Shown: positions 6,324 through 13,379 of the stretch, one piece after another
How the letters are laid out: each line of letters begins with the position of its first letter
Numbering within the stretch: the stretch's first letter is position 1
Translations under genes and position numbers: made by a program
Assembly (NCBI GenBank): GCA_910585915.1
Contig: CAJUGF010000032.1
Location: 1-17,374 of the forward strand
Direction of reading: 5' to 3'
DNA length: 17,374 nucleotides
Source: an uncultured Bacilli bacterium
GTDB taxonomy: Bacteria > Bacillota_I > Bacilli_A > RF39 > UBA660
Notes under the pieces: model-generated
Databases searched by the model: none
What the model was told of the DNA's origin: nothing
The model's input: only the letters and a program-made list of their open reading frames with translations

Positions 6324-6515
6324 TTACTTTGTTTTATTATTCTTTTCTTCAAGTTCTTTTTCCATAATTTCATCTATATCATCTTTTATTTCTTTTCCAG
6401 TAATGTCTTCATAAGCATCCTTTATTCCATTTTTAACAGCCCATTTTACTACAAAGTATAAAGCAATTAAAATTATTATTGCTGTTCCTCCACTAATTCC
6501 TAGTTCTTCCCACAT
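6324..6515 (-). CDS. Small single-pass membrane protein, DUF6019-like
   Basis: A 63-residue protein beginning MWEELGISGGTAIIILIALYF. A membrane helix lies at about residues 9-27, followed by a charged cytoplasmic tail (YEDITGKEIKDDIDEIMEKELEEKNNKTK). The opening MWEELGISGG and the layout resemble proteins annotated as DUF6019; this assignment is from memory. The ribosome binding site is AAAAGGAG, nine bases before the ATG. It is 38 bases downstream of the DUF5131 gene, the gap holding a variant boundary motif (6542-6552, AATTGTGATTT). It may be read through from that operon. Function unknown. Confidence 0.65.
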   Translation of the reverse strand: MWEELGISGGTAIIILIALYFVVKWAVKNGIKDAYEDITGKEIKDDIDEIMEKELEEKNNKTK

Positions 6516-6553
6516 ATTTTATTTCTCCTTTTCCACTTGATAATTGTGATTTA

Positions 6554-7267
6554 TCAATTACTTTTATAATCAATATTTGCTAATTTTGCTTGTTTACACA
6601 AGTCTTTTGTTTGTATTTTATATTGTTTTCCATCTTTTATTGTATAAGTTCCACATTGTCTAAACTCAAAATTAACATTCTTTCTTATACATTGTTCTCT
6701 AATATCTAATGCCCAGTCATAATTAAATACCCTAGCATTTATGTCAGATTCTCCACCCACTACAACTAATTCAATATTATCAAGATATTTTTCAATGTTT
6801 ATTTTCTCTAATAATGGCTGTGCTGTTATACATTTATGTTTTATTGGTAAATCTTTAAATATTGATAATTTATAATCTGCATTTTTTTGATTTTCAATAG
6901 TACAACATACAACTACATTATCGTATCCATCTTCCCAGTCATCTGGAATACATTTCATAAATCTATCAATTCTTTTTGTTAGAAACAAAAAAGTACAGTC
7001 CTGCCTTTCTTTAATCATTTTCCAACAGTCATTTCTCCACTCATCTGCTTCTTCAATAAGAAAATCTGTAGAAAAGCATAAGTAAACAATCCCTGATTTC
7101 ATTTTATAATTACCATTTTTTAATTTTTCTATTGGCTTTTCAAAGTCTTTTGTTTTTACTATATTATTTGTATCGACATTTCTTTTTGAATCGCCTTTAT
7201 GAATATAGCAATGTAAACACCCATCACTACATTTTTTACAGCCTCGCCAAGCATTCCACATTGCCAT
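6554..7267 (-). CDS. DUF5131 (phage Gp37/Gp68-like) three-Cys protein
   Basis: A 237-residue protein of the DUF5131 family. The N-terminus has WNAWRGC and then SDGCLHCY, giving Cys10-x6-Cys17-x2-Cys20, the family's three-Cys pattern, plus an extra Cys13. Other typical segments are VYLCFSTDFLIEEADEWR, CTFLFLTKRIDRF, VVVCCTIENQ, ITAQPLLEKI and LVVVGGESD. The Cys pattern and barrel-like series of strands suggest an iron-sulphur, radical-SAM-like enzyme, but the reaction is unknown. It starts 12 bases after the ASCH-like gene, within one operon. In other genomes I recall DUF5131 genes being paired with a TcmP partner; here the partner is an ASCH-like protein. Phage origin or a modification/defence role is inference. 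Confidence 0.8.
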   Translation of the reverse strand: MAMWNAWRGCKKCSDGCLHCYIHKGDSKRNVDTNNIVKTKDFEKPIEKLKNGNYKMKSGIVYLCFSTDFLIEEADEWRNDCWKMIKERQDCTFLFLTKRIDRFMKCIPDDWEDGYDNVVVCCTIENQKNADYKLSIFKDLPIKHKCITAQPLLEKINIEKYLDNIELVVVGGESDINARVFNYDWALDIREQCIRKNVNFEFRQCGTYTIKDGKQYKIQTKDLCKQAKLANIDYKSN

Positions 7268-7279
7268 ATTTATACCACC

Positions 7280-7732
7280 TTAAAATTTTGATTTTTCATA
7301 ATTATATGGTATACTCGTTCCTACAACTACATCTTCTATTTTTTCAATAATTAACCAATCATCCATATTTCCTTGATGGTCAAAGTCTAATGCTGTAATT
7401 TCTTCTACATTTTTAAATTCAACTAAACATAAGCACTTTTTATGCCATCTTTCTTTTTGCTTATCAGTTAGTTGTAGTTTATTGTTATTATCTTCAATAG
7501 TTTTTGTTATTTCTTCATCACTTAATTTTACATAGTTTTGAACATCTGTTACAACTGCCTTTGCTGTTATCTTTTTTGTTCCTTTTTCCATAAAATAAAG
7601 TATTTCATCTTTGAATACTCTGCTATGTGGTATTTTTCTTCCTGCTGCACCTCTTATAATCATTGTTTTACTACCATCCAAAATCTTATTTAATTCTTTT
7701 GACTTATCATCACAATATACTAAATGTACCAT
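7280..7732 (-). CDS. ASCH-domain-like protein, partner of DUF5131
   Basis: A 150-residue soluble protein. The N-terminal half fits an ASCH/PUA-like fold: a lead segment KILDGSKTMIIRG, then FKDEILYFMEKGTKKITAKAVVTDVQ in place of the usual GD-I-F-----I-A-A-V--V. The C-terminal half ends with a WLIIEKIEDV strand. ASCH domains bind RNA or modified nucleotides in related proteins; the substrate here is unknown. It has a good ribosome binding site (AAGGAG, nine bases before ATG) and heads a two-gene operon with the DUF5131 gene. The promoter is in the junction module at 7776-7850. The leader between them contains GACAAATAGTAAGTTG, also partly present at other junctions. Confidence 0.55.
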   Translation of the reverse strand: MVHLVYCDDKSKELNKILDGSKTMIIRGAAGRKIPHSRVFKDEILYFMEKGTKKITAKAVVTDVQNYVKLSDEEITKTIEDNNNKLQLTDKQKERWHKKCLCLVEFKNVEEITALDFDHQGNMDDWLIIEKIEDVVVGTSIPYNYEKSKF

Positions 7733-7775
7733 ATTTTAATTCTCCTTTTTATTTTTAACCTCAGCGACAACTTAC

Positions 7776-7850
7776 TATTTGTCTTTCTATCTAATTATAG
7801 CAAAAAAAGGAGTAGATCTTAAATATAATCTACTCAATAAATTGTAATTT
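7776..7850 (-). terminator. Junction module: boundary motif, terminator and extended -10 promoter
   Basis: The exact motif (7839-7850) starts five bases after the membrane protein stop. A hairpin with arms 7828-7835 and 7810-7817 (eight exact pairs) follows, then seven T (7802-7808) and TGCTATAAT (TATAAT at 7794-7799). TTTAAG in the loop lies 18 bases from TATAAT. The hairpin is nearly identical to that at 1760-1785, six kilobases away, and AGAAAGACAAATAGT is shared with 5802-5820. Confidence 0.75.
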
Positions 7851-7855
7851 ATGAT

Positions 7856-8179
7856 TTAGCGTTTGTTTCTTTTGTCAATAATATATCCCATAAATGCTCC
7901 TACCAAAACAGTAGTAAACAAAGTCCATATTCCACCAAATATTGTACTCGTAAAAGTATATACTAATGATGGTAGTGATACTAATAAAGATACTGTTACA
8001 CCCTTTATAATAGAGTTTGTTTTAAAATCTACTGAACTAATTAGTACACCAACTACTATCCAAGTAATAAATGTTGATATAAAAACTGTTATTTCCAAAT
8101 CTTTTGCAAAAAGTAGAAATAAACAATGAAATATTCCTACTATAATTCCAGCTATAATCCCATTAATATATTTTTTCAT
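7856..8179 (-). CDS. Small polytopic membrane protein
   Basis: A 107-residue protein made almost entirely of four membrane helices at about residues 5-25, 30-50, 57-77 and 80-101, with a basic end (DKRNKR). Glycine-rich helices (GIIAGIIVGIFH, VLVGAFMGY) suggest tight packing or oligomers. The ribosome binding site is TAGGAG, ten bases before the ATG. It lies 38 bases downstream of the GyrI-like gene, the gap holding a weak boundary-like CAAATTAC. It is therefore probably co-expressed with that gene. I recognise no named family. Confidence 0.7.
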   Translation of the reverse strand: MKKYINGIIAGIIVGIFHCLFLLFAKDLEITVFISTFITWIVVGVLISSVDFKTNSIIKGVTVSLLVSLPSLVYTFTSTIFGGIWTLFTTVLVGAFMGYIIDKRNKR

Positions 8180-8217
8180 ACTTAAAAACTCTCCTAAATT
8201 GACTGGTAATTTGTATT

Positions 8218-8853
8218 TTACTTTATTTTCTTAATTGGATGTCTTATAACCGTTTTTAATTTGCTTACATCACATCTTCTCGGATCACTTAAATATATTT
8301 CGTGGTGATATCTAGTATCTGTTATATCTAATTCATATCCATTATCTTTCATGTACTTATGCATTAAACCCACTGTTTGAGGTTCATCATCATATGAACC
8401 TATATGCATACATTGTACACAAGTACTTTCATCATAAGTTAAAAACTCTACTTTTGAGAAATCCTGATTTTTTTTCTTTGTTGCCTCAAGTATTGCCCAA
8501 TCAAAATCCTTTTTCGTTACAAAGTCTGGTAATCTTATAATTGATATGAAATTTAAATCATCTTTTTTATTATAATCCATACCTTTTATTCCATCTTGCC
8601 ACCAAAACCCTTCTAACGGTGGAACTACATATTCAAAATAACCATCGATTTTATATGGTCCTTTATAACTCATTTTTATTGTAAAAGCAATTGCATATAA
8701 AAGTCCAATTGAATTTTTATAGTCTCCATTTTCATCATTTGGATTGCCTTGCCCTCTAACTGCAATATAATTCATTTTAGGAATTTCAACAATACTAGGT
8801 TTGTTTTTTGGCATATAAAATTCCTTATATTCTTTTTTATAATCAAAAGCCAT
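8218..8853 (-). CDS. GyrI-like small-molecule-binding protein
   Basis: A 211-residue soluble protein of the GyrI-like (SOUL/BmrR ligand-domain) superfamily. Seen are KMNYIAVRGQGNPND near residue 26, GYFEYVVPPLEGFWWQ, DFDWAILEATKKK, the segment CMHIGSYDDEPQTVGLMHKYM, which is typical of the fold's second repeat, and a C-terminal HHEIYLSDPRR. There is no helix-turn-helix, so it is a stand-alone ligand binder or hydrolase rather than a regulator. The ribosome binding site is GAGGAG, eight bases before ATG. It may form a two-gene operon with the membrane protein after it. The ligand is unknown. Confidence 0.8.
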   Translation of the reverse strand: MAFDYKKEYKEFYMPKNKPSIVEIPKMNYIAVRGQGNPNDENGDYKNSIGLLYAIAFTIKMSYKGPYKIDGYFEYVVPPLEGFWWQDGIKGMDYNKKDDLNFISIIRLPDFVTKKDFDWAILEATKKKNQDFSKVEFLTYDESTCVQCMHIGSYDDEPQTVGLMHKYMKDNGYELDITDTRYHHEIYLSDPRRCDVSKLKTVIRHPIKKIK

Positions 8854-9152
8854 ATTTACATCTCCTCTACAAACTACTATACTACTTTACTTTTTATTTT
8901 TCATCCTCATAATAATTAAACATACAATCATAAACGAAAGTACTTGTGCTTTTAAAATTCTAACGATTTATAGCAATAGTATTATTAAATAAATGATCTC
9001 CTATACCAATGAATAGACTTCCAGTCATTTATACATCTTTAATTTAAAAAAATTATTTTAAAGAATTTCCATGATAAAAATAATTATAGCATATAATTCC
9101 CAACATAGCATCTTTAATCCATCCATTTAATTTTTTATAGAATTAGATTATT
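8854..9152 (-). other. Gene-free stretch at the array/chromosome border, with a promoter
   Basis: No credible gene is seen; the longest minus-strand ORF starting with ATG here is about 22 codons and has no ribosome binding site. TGCTATAAT (TATAAT at 9083-9088) is an extended -10 box facing the GyrI-like gene, giving a leader of about 220 bases. No terminator is visible after the ABC permease stop at 9153, so read-through is possible. AAAGTAGTATAGTAGTTTG just before the GyrI-like ribosome binding site resembles the AAATAGTAA segments found before other array genes. Confidence 0.5.
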
Positions 9153-9785
9153 TTAATATTCTTTTCTCTTATATATTACCTCTGCTATCTTATAAGAAAT
9201 AAACAGCATTACAACTATAATCATGGGAATAATAATCATTATATACTTTTCCAAAAAAGCTAATCCTTGTATTATAGATTTAAAATCAATATATTTTGCT
9301 AAAAATCCACCAATTAAAGCAAAGCCAAATACACCAATAAATATTGAAATTCTTGCTTTTTCTACACCATACTTATAAATAGCAGGATACATAATACTCT
9401 GTAATAAAGTGGTAGCAAAAATTGCTCCAAATATTGATTCTACTATACTTTCTAAATTTACTGCATTAGTACGATAATAACCAATTATTATTGTTAAAAT
9501 TGTTGTTATTAACACGGTTACAAAAATAAGTAATAATGTTGCTATGTACTTTGCTCTTACACTATTTTTTCTTCCATCTGGTAAAGAACAAACATAAGCG
9601 TCCCATTTATTATAACTATCATAACTAAATGTTGAAAGCATTGTTACAACACACATAAACGGAAGTAAAAAAGTCAAACTCATTAATTCTTGAAAAGCCA
9701 TAACAATATATACAAATAATAAAATTAACCAAGTTTTAAAATTTCCTTTTAACATTAAGAAATCCTTTTTAATTAAACCTAACAT
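9153..9785 (-). CDS. ABC transporter permease (ABC-2 type, YtrC/D-like)
   Basis: A 210-residue membrane protein with about six helices, starting MLGLIKKDFLMLKGNFKTW, a typical N-terminus of small ABC-2 permeases (ABC2_membrane_5 type). The loop CSLPDGRKNSVRAKYIATLLL is the conserved segment before the third membrane stretch. Its ATG overlaps the ATPase stop codon by one base, so the two are coupled. With the ATPase it should form an exporter; the substrate is unknown, and homologous operons respond to cell-wall antibiotics or membrane stress. Confidence 0.85.
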   Translation of the reverse strand: MLGLIKKDFLMLKGNFKTWLILLFVYIVMAFQELMSLTFLLPFMCVVTMLSTFSYDSYNKWDAYVCSLPDGRKNSVRAKYIATLLLIFVTVLITTILTIIIGYYRTNAVNLESIVESIFGAIFATTLLQSIMYPAIYKYGVEKARISIFIGVFGFALIGGFLAKYIDFKSIIQGLAFLEKYIMIIIPMIIVVMLFISYKIAEVIYKRKEY

Positions 9786-10642
9786 TATTTTTCTCCTTTC
9801 ACCATTAAGACCATTAAATCTTCTAATGATATTTTGTCTATGGTACTTATATTATATTTTTTCTTAAATTCATTTTTATTTTCAACTAATAACTCACATT
9901 CATATTTTGTTTTCTTATATTTGATATAATCTTGCTTATCTATTTTTTTAAATTCAGATTCAGTACATTTTACAATTCCATATTGTTCTATTAGTTCATC
10001 TTTCGTTTTTGATAGTATAATTTCTCCATCATTGATAAAAGTTATATAATCAGCAATATGTTCTAAATCACTTGTAATATGACTTGATAATAACACTCCA
10101 CATTCTTCATTTTGAATAAAATCTCTGAAAATATCTATTACTTCATTTCTTGCAATCGGATCTAATCCACTTGTTGGCTCATCAAGAATTAAAAGTTTTG
10201 GGTGATGGGAAAGTGAGGTTACTATCTCTAACTTTTTTCGCATTCCTTTTGAATAAGTTTTTATTTGCTTATCTTTTGGTAAATTAAAATCCGTCAAGTA
10301 TTTAAAATATAAATCAGTATCCCAGTTTTTATAAACATCTTTCATAATAGTATTTATATCTTCTGGCAAAAGTATTTCTGGAAAAAACATATCATCCAAA
10401 ACCACACCTATATCTTCTTTTATCTCTCTTTCAGCCATTTTATTATCAAGCCCAAATACTTTTATTTCTCCATTATAATTCCCAATAATATTTAAAATAG
10501 ATTTAATAGTTGTCGTTTTTCCTGCACCATTTTCTCCAATAAATCCCATAATCATACCTTTTGGCAATTCAAAACTAATGTTTTTCAATTCAAATCCAGT
10601 ATATTTTTTAGATAAATTTTTTACTTCTAAAATATTTTCCAT
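9785..10642 (-). CDS. ABC transporter ATP-binding protein (YtrB-like)
   Basis: A 285-residue ATPase with all nucleotide-binding motifs: Walker A GENGAGKTT (residues 36-44), a signature of the form YSKGMRKKLE, Walker B LLILDEPTSGLDP and switch His in SSHITSDLEHIADY. About 80 residues follow the core, as in the YtrB/BcrA-like group. Its ATG follows the GntR stop with no gap, and the next gene is the permease with a one-base overlap. The three genes form an autoregulated operon. Confidence 0.92.
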   Translation of the reverse strand: MENILEVKNLSKKYTGFELKNISFELPKGMIMGFIGENGAGKTTTIKSILNIIGNYNGEIKVFGLDNKMAEREIKEDIGVVLDDMFFPEILLPEDINTIMKDVYKNWDTDLYFKYLTDFNLPKDKQIKTYSKGMRKKLEIVTSLSHHPKLLILDEPTSGLDPIARNEVIDIFRDFIQNEECGVLLSSHITSDLEHIADYITFINDGEIILSKTKDELIEQYGIVKCTESEFKKIDKQDYIKYKKTKYECELLVENKNEFKKKYNISTIDKISLEDLMVLMVKGEK

Positions 10643-11020
10643 TTATTTTTCCTCCTCATATAAAATATCTAATATTTCTATTATCGTCTCTTTTTCAATA
10701 TCATTTGTTTTTGCAAGTGTTACTACTGTATCTAGCAAGTTCTCGATTTTATTTAATTGTTCTTCTCTAGCAACATCAAGATTTACTTTTGCTACATAAA
10801 ACCCTTTAGAAGGAATCGTTACGACATACCCATCACGAACTAATTCCTCATAAGCATTTTTGGTTGTTATGACACTACATCTTAAATCTTTTGCAAGTGT
10901 TCTTATGGAGGGTAATAATTCTCCAGATTTAAGTTCATTAGACACTATTTTGGCTTTTATTTGCTCTTTAATTTGCTCATATATAGGAACACCACTTGAA
11001 TTACTAATTATTATTTCCAT
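10643..11020 (-). CDS. GntR-family repressor, YtrA type
   Basis: A 125-residue GntR regulator of the short YtrA subfamily. Residues about 9-70 form the winged helix (PIYEQIKEQIKAKIVSNELKSGE, then LPSIRTLAKDLRCSVITTKNAYEELVRDGYV), followed by a short helical tail (EEQLNKIENLLDTVVTLAKTN) for dimerisation. The ATG at 11020 is chosen over the in-frame GTG at 11032 because the GTG overlaps the GAGG ribosome binding site. An exact palindrome overlaps its promoter (11036-11054), so it very likely represses its own operon until an inducer appears. Confidence 0.92.
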   Translation of the reverse strand: MEIIISNSSGVPIYEQIKEQIKAKIVSNELKSGELLPSIRTLAKDLRCSVITTKNAYEELVRDGYVVTIPSKGFYVAKVNLDVAREEQLNKIENLLDTVVTLAKTNDIEKETIIEILDILYEEEK

Positions 11021-11035
11021 AACTCGCCTCACTTG

Positions 11036-11073
11036 TGTATATACATTATATACAGATTATATACAGATGTCAA
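11036..11073 (-). promoter_or_regulatory. Strong sigma-A promoter with YtrA operator
   Basis: On the minus strand TTGACA (11068-11073), exactly 17 bases, then TATAAT (11045-11050): a consensus promoter. The exact palindrome TGTATATA-CAT-TATATACA (11036-11054) covers the -10 and start region. A further direct copy of CTGTATATAAT lies in the spacer. This suits repression by the GntR protein encoded just downstream. Confidence 0.85.
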
Positions 11074-11079
11074 TATTAA

Positions 11080-11109
11080 AAAGAGAAATTATAAAAATAA
11101 TCTCTCTTT
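11080..11109. terminator. Bidirectional-looking hairpin terminator
   Basis: Arms AAAGAGAAATTAT (11080-11092) and ATAATCTCTCTTT (11097-11109) pair at 12 of 13 positions with a four-base loop. T-runs follow on the minus strand. It separates the 55-residue gene at 11197 from the GntR operon promoter. Confidence 0.65.
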
Positions 11110-11196
11110 GATTTTTATTTTAATTAAAATTTTTGATATTCTTTTATGTTATCTTAAATAAACGATAATATACTTTTACCACCACTAAACTATAAT

Positions 11197-11364
11197 TTAA
11201 TCATTAATTTTCATAATAATGTCATATGCAGCAGAACACTCTTCTTTTAATAGCTTTGTTTCATTAACAAGATACTCTATTGCTTCATCTTTCGTAGAAA
11301 AATTTTTTAATACATTTTTTACTTCTTTAAATTTTTCAATCACTTTTTTTACTTCGTCATTCAT
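11197..11364 (-). CDS. Small 55-residue protein, paralogue of the one at 124-291
   Basis: A 55-residue soluble protein beginning MNDEVKKVIEKFKEVKNVL and ending AAYDIIMKIND. It aligns without gaps to the small protein at 124-291, 11 kb away. The ATG at 11364 is chosen because both paralogues start there and GGAAGG lies eight bases upstream; the longer in-frame reading to 11445 overlaps the tiny membrane-protein ORF. It is preceded by a boundary motif variant (11378-11389), as in the other copy. Function unknown. The acidic/basic alternation suggests a helical bundle, perhaps protein- or RNA-binding. Confidence 0.75.
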   Translation of the reverse strand: MNDEVKKVIEKFKEVKNVLKNFSTKDEAIEYLVNETKLLKEECSAAYDIIMKIND

Positions 11365-11377
11365 AACTTTTCCTTCC

Positions 11378-11389
11378 AAATCGTAATTT
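11378..11389 (-). repeat. Boundary motif variant outside the main array
   Basis: AAATCGTAATTT (plus strand) differs from the array motif by one base. It lies one base after the stop of the tiny membrane protein and just before the ribosome binding site of the 55-residue gene, the same position as at 309-320 before its paralogue. Gene and motif thus seem to travel together. Confidence 0.6.
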
Positions 11390-11390
11390 A

Positions 11391-11483
11391 CTATAATAAA
11401 TTTATTGCACAAGCCACACCAATACCTACTAAAATTATTATCCATCCTATTGTTTTCTTGTGTTCATTACACCATCTTGCCAT
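11391..11483 (-). CDS. Tiny membrane protein, 30 residues
   Basis: Begins MARWCNEHKKTIGW and continues into a single membrane helix (IIILVGIGVACAINLL). The N-terminal half is basic, so it should face the cytoplasm. An in-frame ATG at 11504 with AAAGGAG ahead of it would give a 37-residue version; the ATG at 11483 has AAGGGAAGTG upstream. Either start is possible. It lies 26 bases before the 55-residue gene, probably in one transcript. It resembles the 36-residue protein at 4259-4369 in type only. Function unknown. Confidence 0.5.
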   Translation of the reverse strand: MARWCNEHKKTIGWIIILVGIGVACAINLL

Positions 11484-11504
11484 ATCTATCACTTCCCTTC
11501 TCAT

Positions 11505-11793
11505 GTATATTTTCTCCTTTATAACCTCTTAAATTTGATGTCTCTCTTAAAATATTTCCTATTTTAAATGGCTCTAATAATCCTTTTCTAGTTACACAAA
11601 ATCCTCCTTTGAATTGTCCACGAATAGACATTCAGCTTCTAGATTATCCTTGCAGTTTTTCACCTAAACGAATAACTCTTTCTCTAAAAGTTTAAATTCT
11701 TATCACACAAATGATAATTCAACATTACAATATAATGCTTGTCTTTTCAATTGTAAAGACCATTATTTATCACCCTTTCTTTGATTAAACATC
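11505..11793. other. Stretch without an intact gene, probable gene remnants
   Basis: No convincing gene. One 54-codon minus-strand ORF (11467-11631, beginning MSIRGQFKGGFCVTRKG) lacks a ribosome binding site, and its end overlaps the tiny membrane-protein ORF in another frame. A short piece reading VIRLGEKLQG, then a stop (about 11660-11690), also looks protein-like. Together they suggest decayed coding DNA between serS and the small genes. Confidence 0.4.
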
Positions 11794-11820
11794 AAAAAAG
11801 AGTCATAAAATATGATTCTC
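11794..11820 (-). terminator. serS terminator
   Basis: Fourteen bases after the serS stop the minus strand forms GAGAATCATA...TATGACTC with a two-base bulge and a three-base loop, followed by six T (11794-11799). This is a plausible intrinsic terminator. It resembles the array hairpins in size but lacks their motif and promoter parts. Confidence 0.6.
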
Positions 11821-11833
11821 CTTTTAGTTAAAA

Positions 11834-13117
11834 TTACTTTAATTGTATTTTTTCTTTACCACCCATATAAGGCTGTAAAACTTTTGGAACATTTATAGAA
11901 CCATCTTCATTTACATTGTTCTCAATGACAGCAATAAGTCCACGTGGAGAAGCAATAACAGTATTATTAAGCGTTGAAAGTAAATAATTACCATTCTCCC
12001 CTTTAGCTCTTATGCCTAATCTTCTTGCTTGAGCATCACCTAAAGTGGAACAAGAACCAACTTCAAAATACTTTTGTTGTCTTGGACTCCATGCTTCTAC
12101 ATCACATGATTTTACTTTTAAATCTGCAAGATCTCCAGAACAACATTCTAAAGTTCTTACTGGAACATCTAAACTTCTAAAAAACTCCACAGTATAACTC
12201 CACATTTTGTGATACCAATCCATAGCTTCCTCTGGTTTACAAAGCACAACCATTTCTTGTTTTTCAAATTGATGTACTCGATAAAGACCTCGCTCTTCTA
12301 ACCCATGAGCTCCGACTTCTTTTCGAAAACATGGAGAATAAGATGTTAATGTAATTGGCAATTCTTCCTCTTTTACAATTTGACCTTTATATTTTCCGAT
12401 CATAGAATGCTCTGATGTTCCAATCAAATATAAATCTTCATTTTCTATTTTATACATCATAGCATCCATTTCTGCAAAAGACATAACACCAGTTACAACA
12501 TCGCTTCGAATCATAAAAGGAGGAACACAATAAGTAAACCCTTTATCAATCATAAAATCTCTTGCATAAGATAACATTGCTGAATGTAGTCTAGCTACAT
12601 CACCCATTAAATAATAAAAACCATTTCCACTTGTTCTTCCAGCAGATTCCTTATCTAAGCCATTCAAAGCCTCACATATATCTGCATGATATGGTATTTC
12701 ATAATCAGGAACAACAAGGTCTCCAAATTTTTCAATTTCAACATTTTCACTATCATCTTTCCCAATGGGCACACTATCATCTATGATTTGAGGTATAATC
12801 ATCATCTTAGATTTTAATGTTTCTGATAATTCATTTTCTTCTTTTTCAATATGAACTAATTGATCATTAATTTCCACAACTCTTTGTTTCTTTTGATAAG
12901 CTTCATCCGCTTTTTTATCACGCATTAATGCTCCAATTTCATCGCTTGTAGCATTTCTTTCTCGTCTTAAATTATCCCCTGTCAATTTTAATTCTCTAAT
13001 TCTTTGATCTAACAAAATCACCTCATCTACTAAAGGCAACTTTTCATCTTGAAATTTTTTCTTAATATTTTCTTTTACTATTTCTGGATTTTCTTTTACA
13101 AATTTAATATCTAACAT
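11834..13117 (-). CDS. serS: Seryl-tRNA synthetase
   Basis: Charges tRNA-Ser with serine in the cytoplasm. The 427 residues are the normal bacterial length. Residues 1-110 form the tRNA-binding coiled-coil arm (MLDIKFVKENPEIVKENIKKK onward). The class II catalytic core follows, with motif 2 around SPCFRKEVGAHGLEERGLYRVHQFEK and a serine-binding TSEHSMIG segment. The motif 3 region reads LNNTVIASPRGLIAVIENN, keeping the ATP-binding Arg but replacing the more usual LNGSG-A-GR wording. The ribosome binding site is GAGGG, seven bases before ATG. It is controlled by the T-box leader upstream and ends in its own terminator, so it is monocistronic. Confidence 0.96.
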   Translation of the reverse strand: MLDIKFVKENPEIVKENIKKKFQDEKLPLVDEVILLDQRIRELKLTGDNLRRERNATSDEIGALMRDKKADEAYQKKQRVVEINDQLVHIEKEENELSETLKSKMMIIPQIIDDSVPIGKDDSENVEIEKFGDLVVPDYEIPYHADICEALNGLDKESAGRTSGNGFYYLMGDVARLHSAMLSYARDFMIDKGFTYCVPPFMIRSDVVTGVMSFAEMDAMMYKIENEDLYLIGTSEHSMIGKYKGQIVKEEELPITLTSYSPCFRKEVGAHGLEERGLYRVHQFEKQEMVVLCKPEEAMDWYHKMWSYTVEFFRSLDVPVRTLECCSGDLADLKVKSCDVEAWSPRQQKYFEVGSCSTLGDAQARRLGIRAKGENGNYLLSTLNNTVIASPRGLIAVIENNVNEDGSINVPKVLQPYMGGKEKIQLK

Positions 13118-13345
13118 TTATAATCCCTCTTTCTAAATTAAAAACCGCAAAAAACCCTGCCAAGGAGCAAAGTTATTGCGGTGCCATCCTTTATTTCACT
13201 TAATTAATGATAACGGTTACTCACCGTGGATAATTACTCCCTCTAAAAAGTAGAAACAAAACAACATTTTCATTCATTTTCACCAACCATGAACTCTCTA
13301 AATAAATCATTATTCTGTCATGTCTTTTTTTCGATTTCATATTTA
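13118..13345 (-). promoter_or_regulatory. T-box riboswitch leader of serS
   Basis: The minus-strand leader contains the T-box core TGGCACCGC (13177-13185). Antiterminator arms AAGGA and TCCTT flank it. A competing terminator pairs ACCGCAA (13175-13181 region) with TTGCGGT (13143-13149), followed by T's. Farther upstream are AGAGAG (13294-13299) and GGTTGGTG (13281-13288), both typical of stem I, and a stem III-like CGGT-gagta-ACCG. A UCU serine codon at 13252-13254 is a possible specifier. TATACT at 13345-13350 is the likely -10. Uncharged tRNA-Ser should switch transcription on. Confidence 0.93.
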
Positions 13346-13379
13346 GTATATCATATTTTTTAAAATTAACGATATTTTT

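Noticed and set aside
114..7850. Classical integron attC sites
   Set aside because: The junctions lack consistent RYYYAAC/GTTRRRY ends, and no integrase gene is in the window; only the general array layout is integron-like.
1..8220. CRISPR array
   Set aside because: The repeated motif is 12 bases long and lies hundreds of bases apart between genes, not at regular spacer distances.
11467..11631. 54-codon minus-strand ORF as a real gene
   Set aside because: No ribosome binding site, preceded directly by a stop codon, and overlaps the tiny membrane-protein ORF in another frame.
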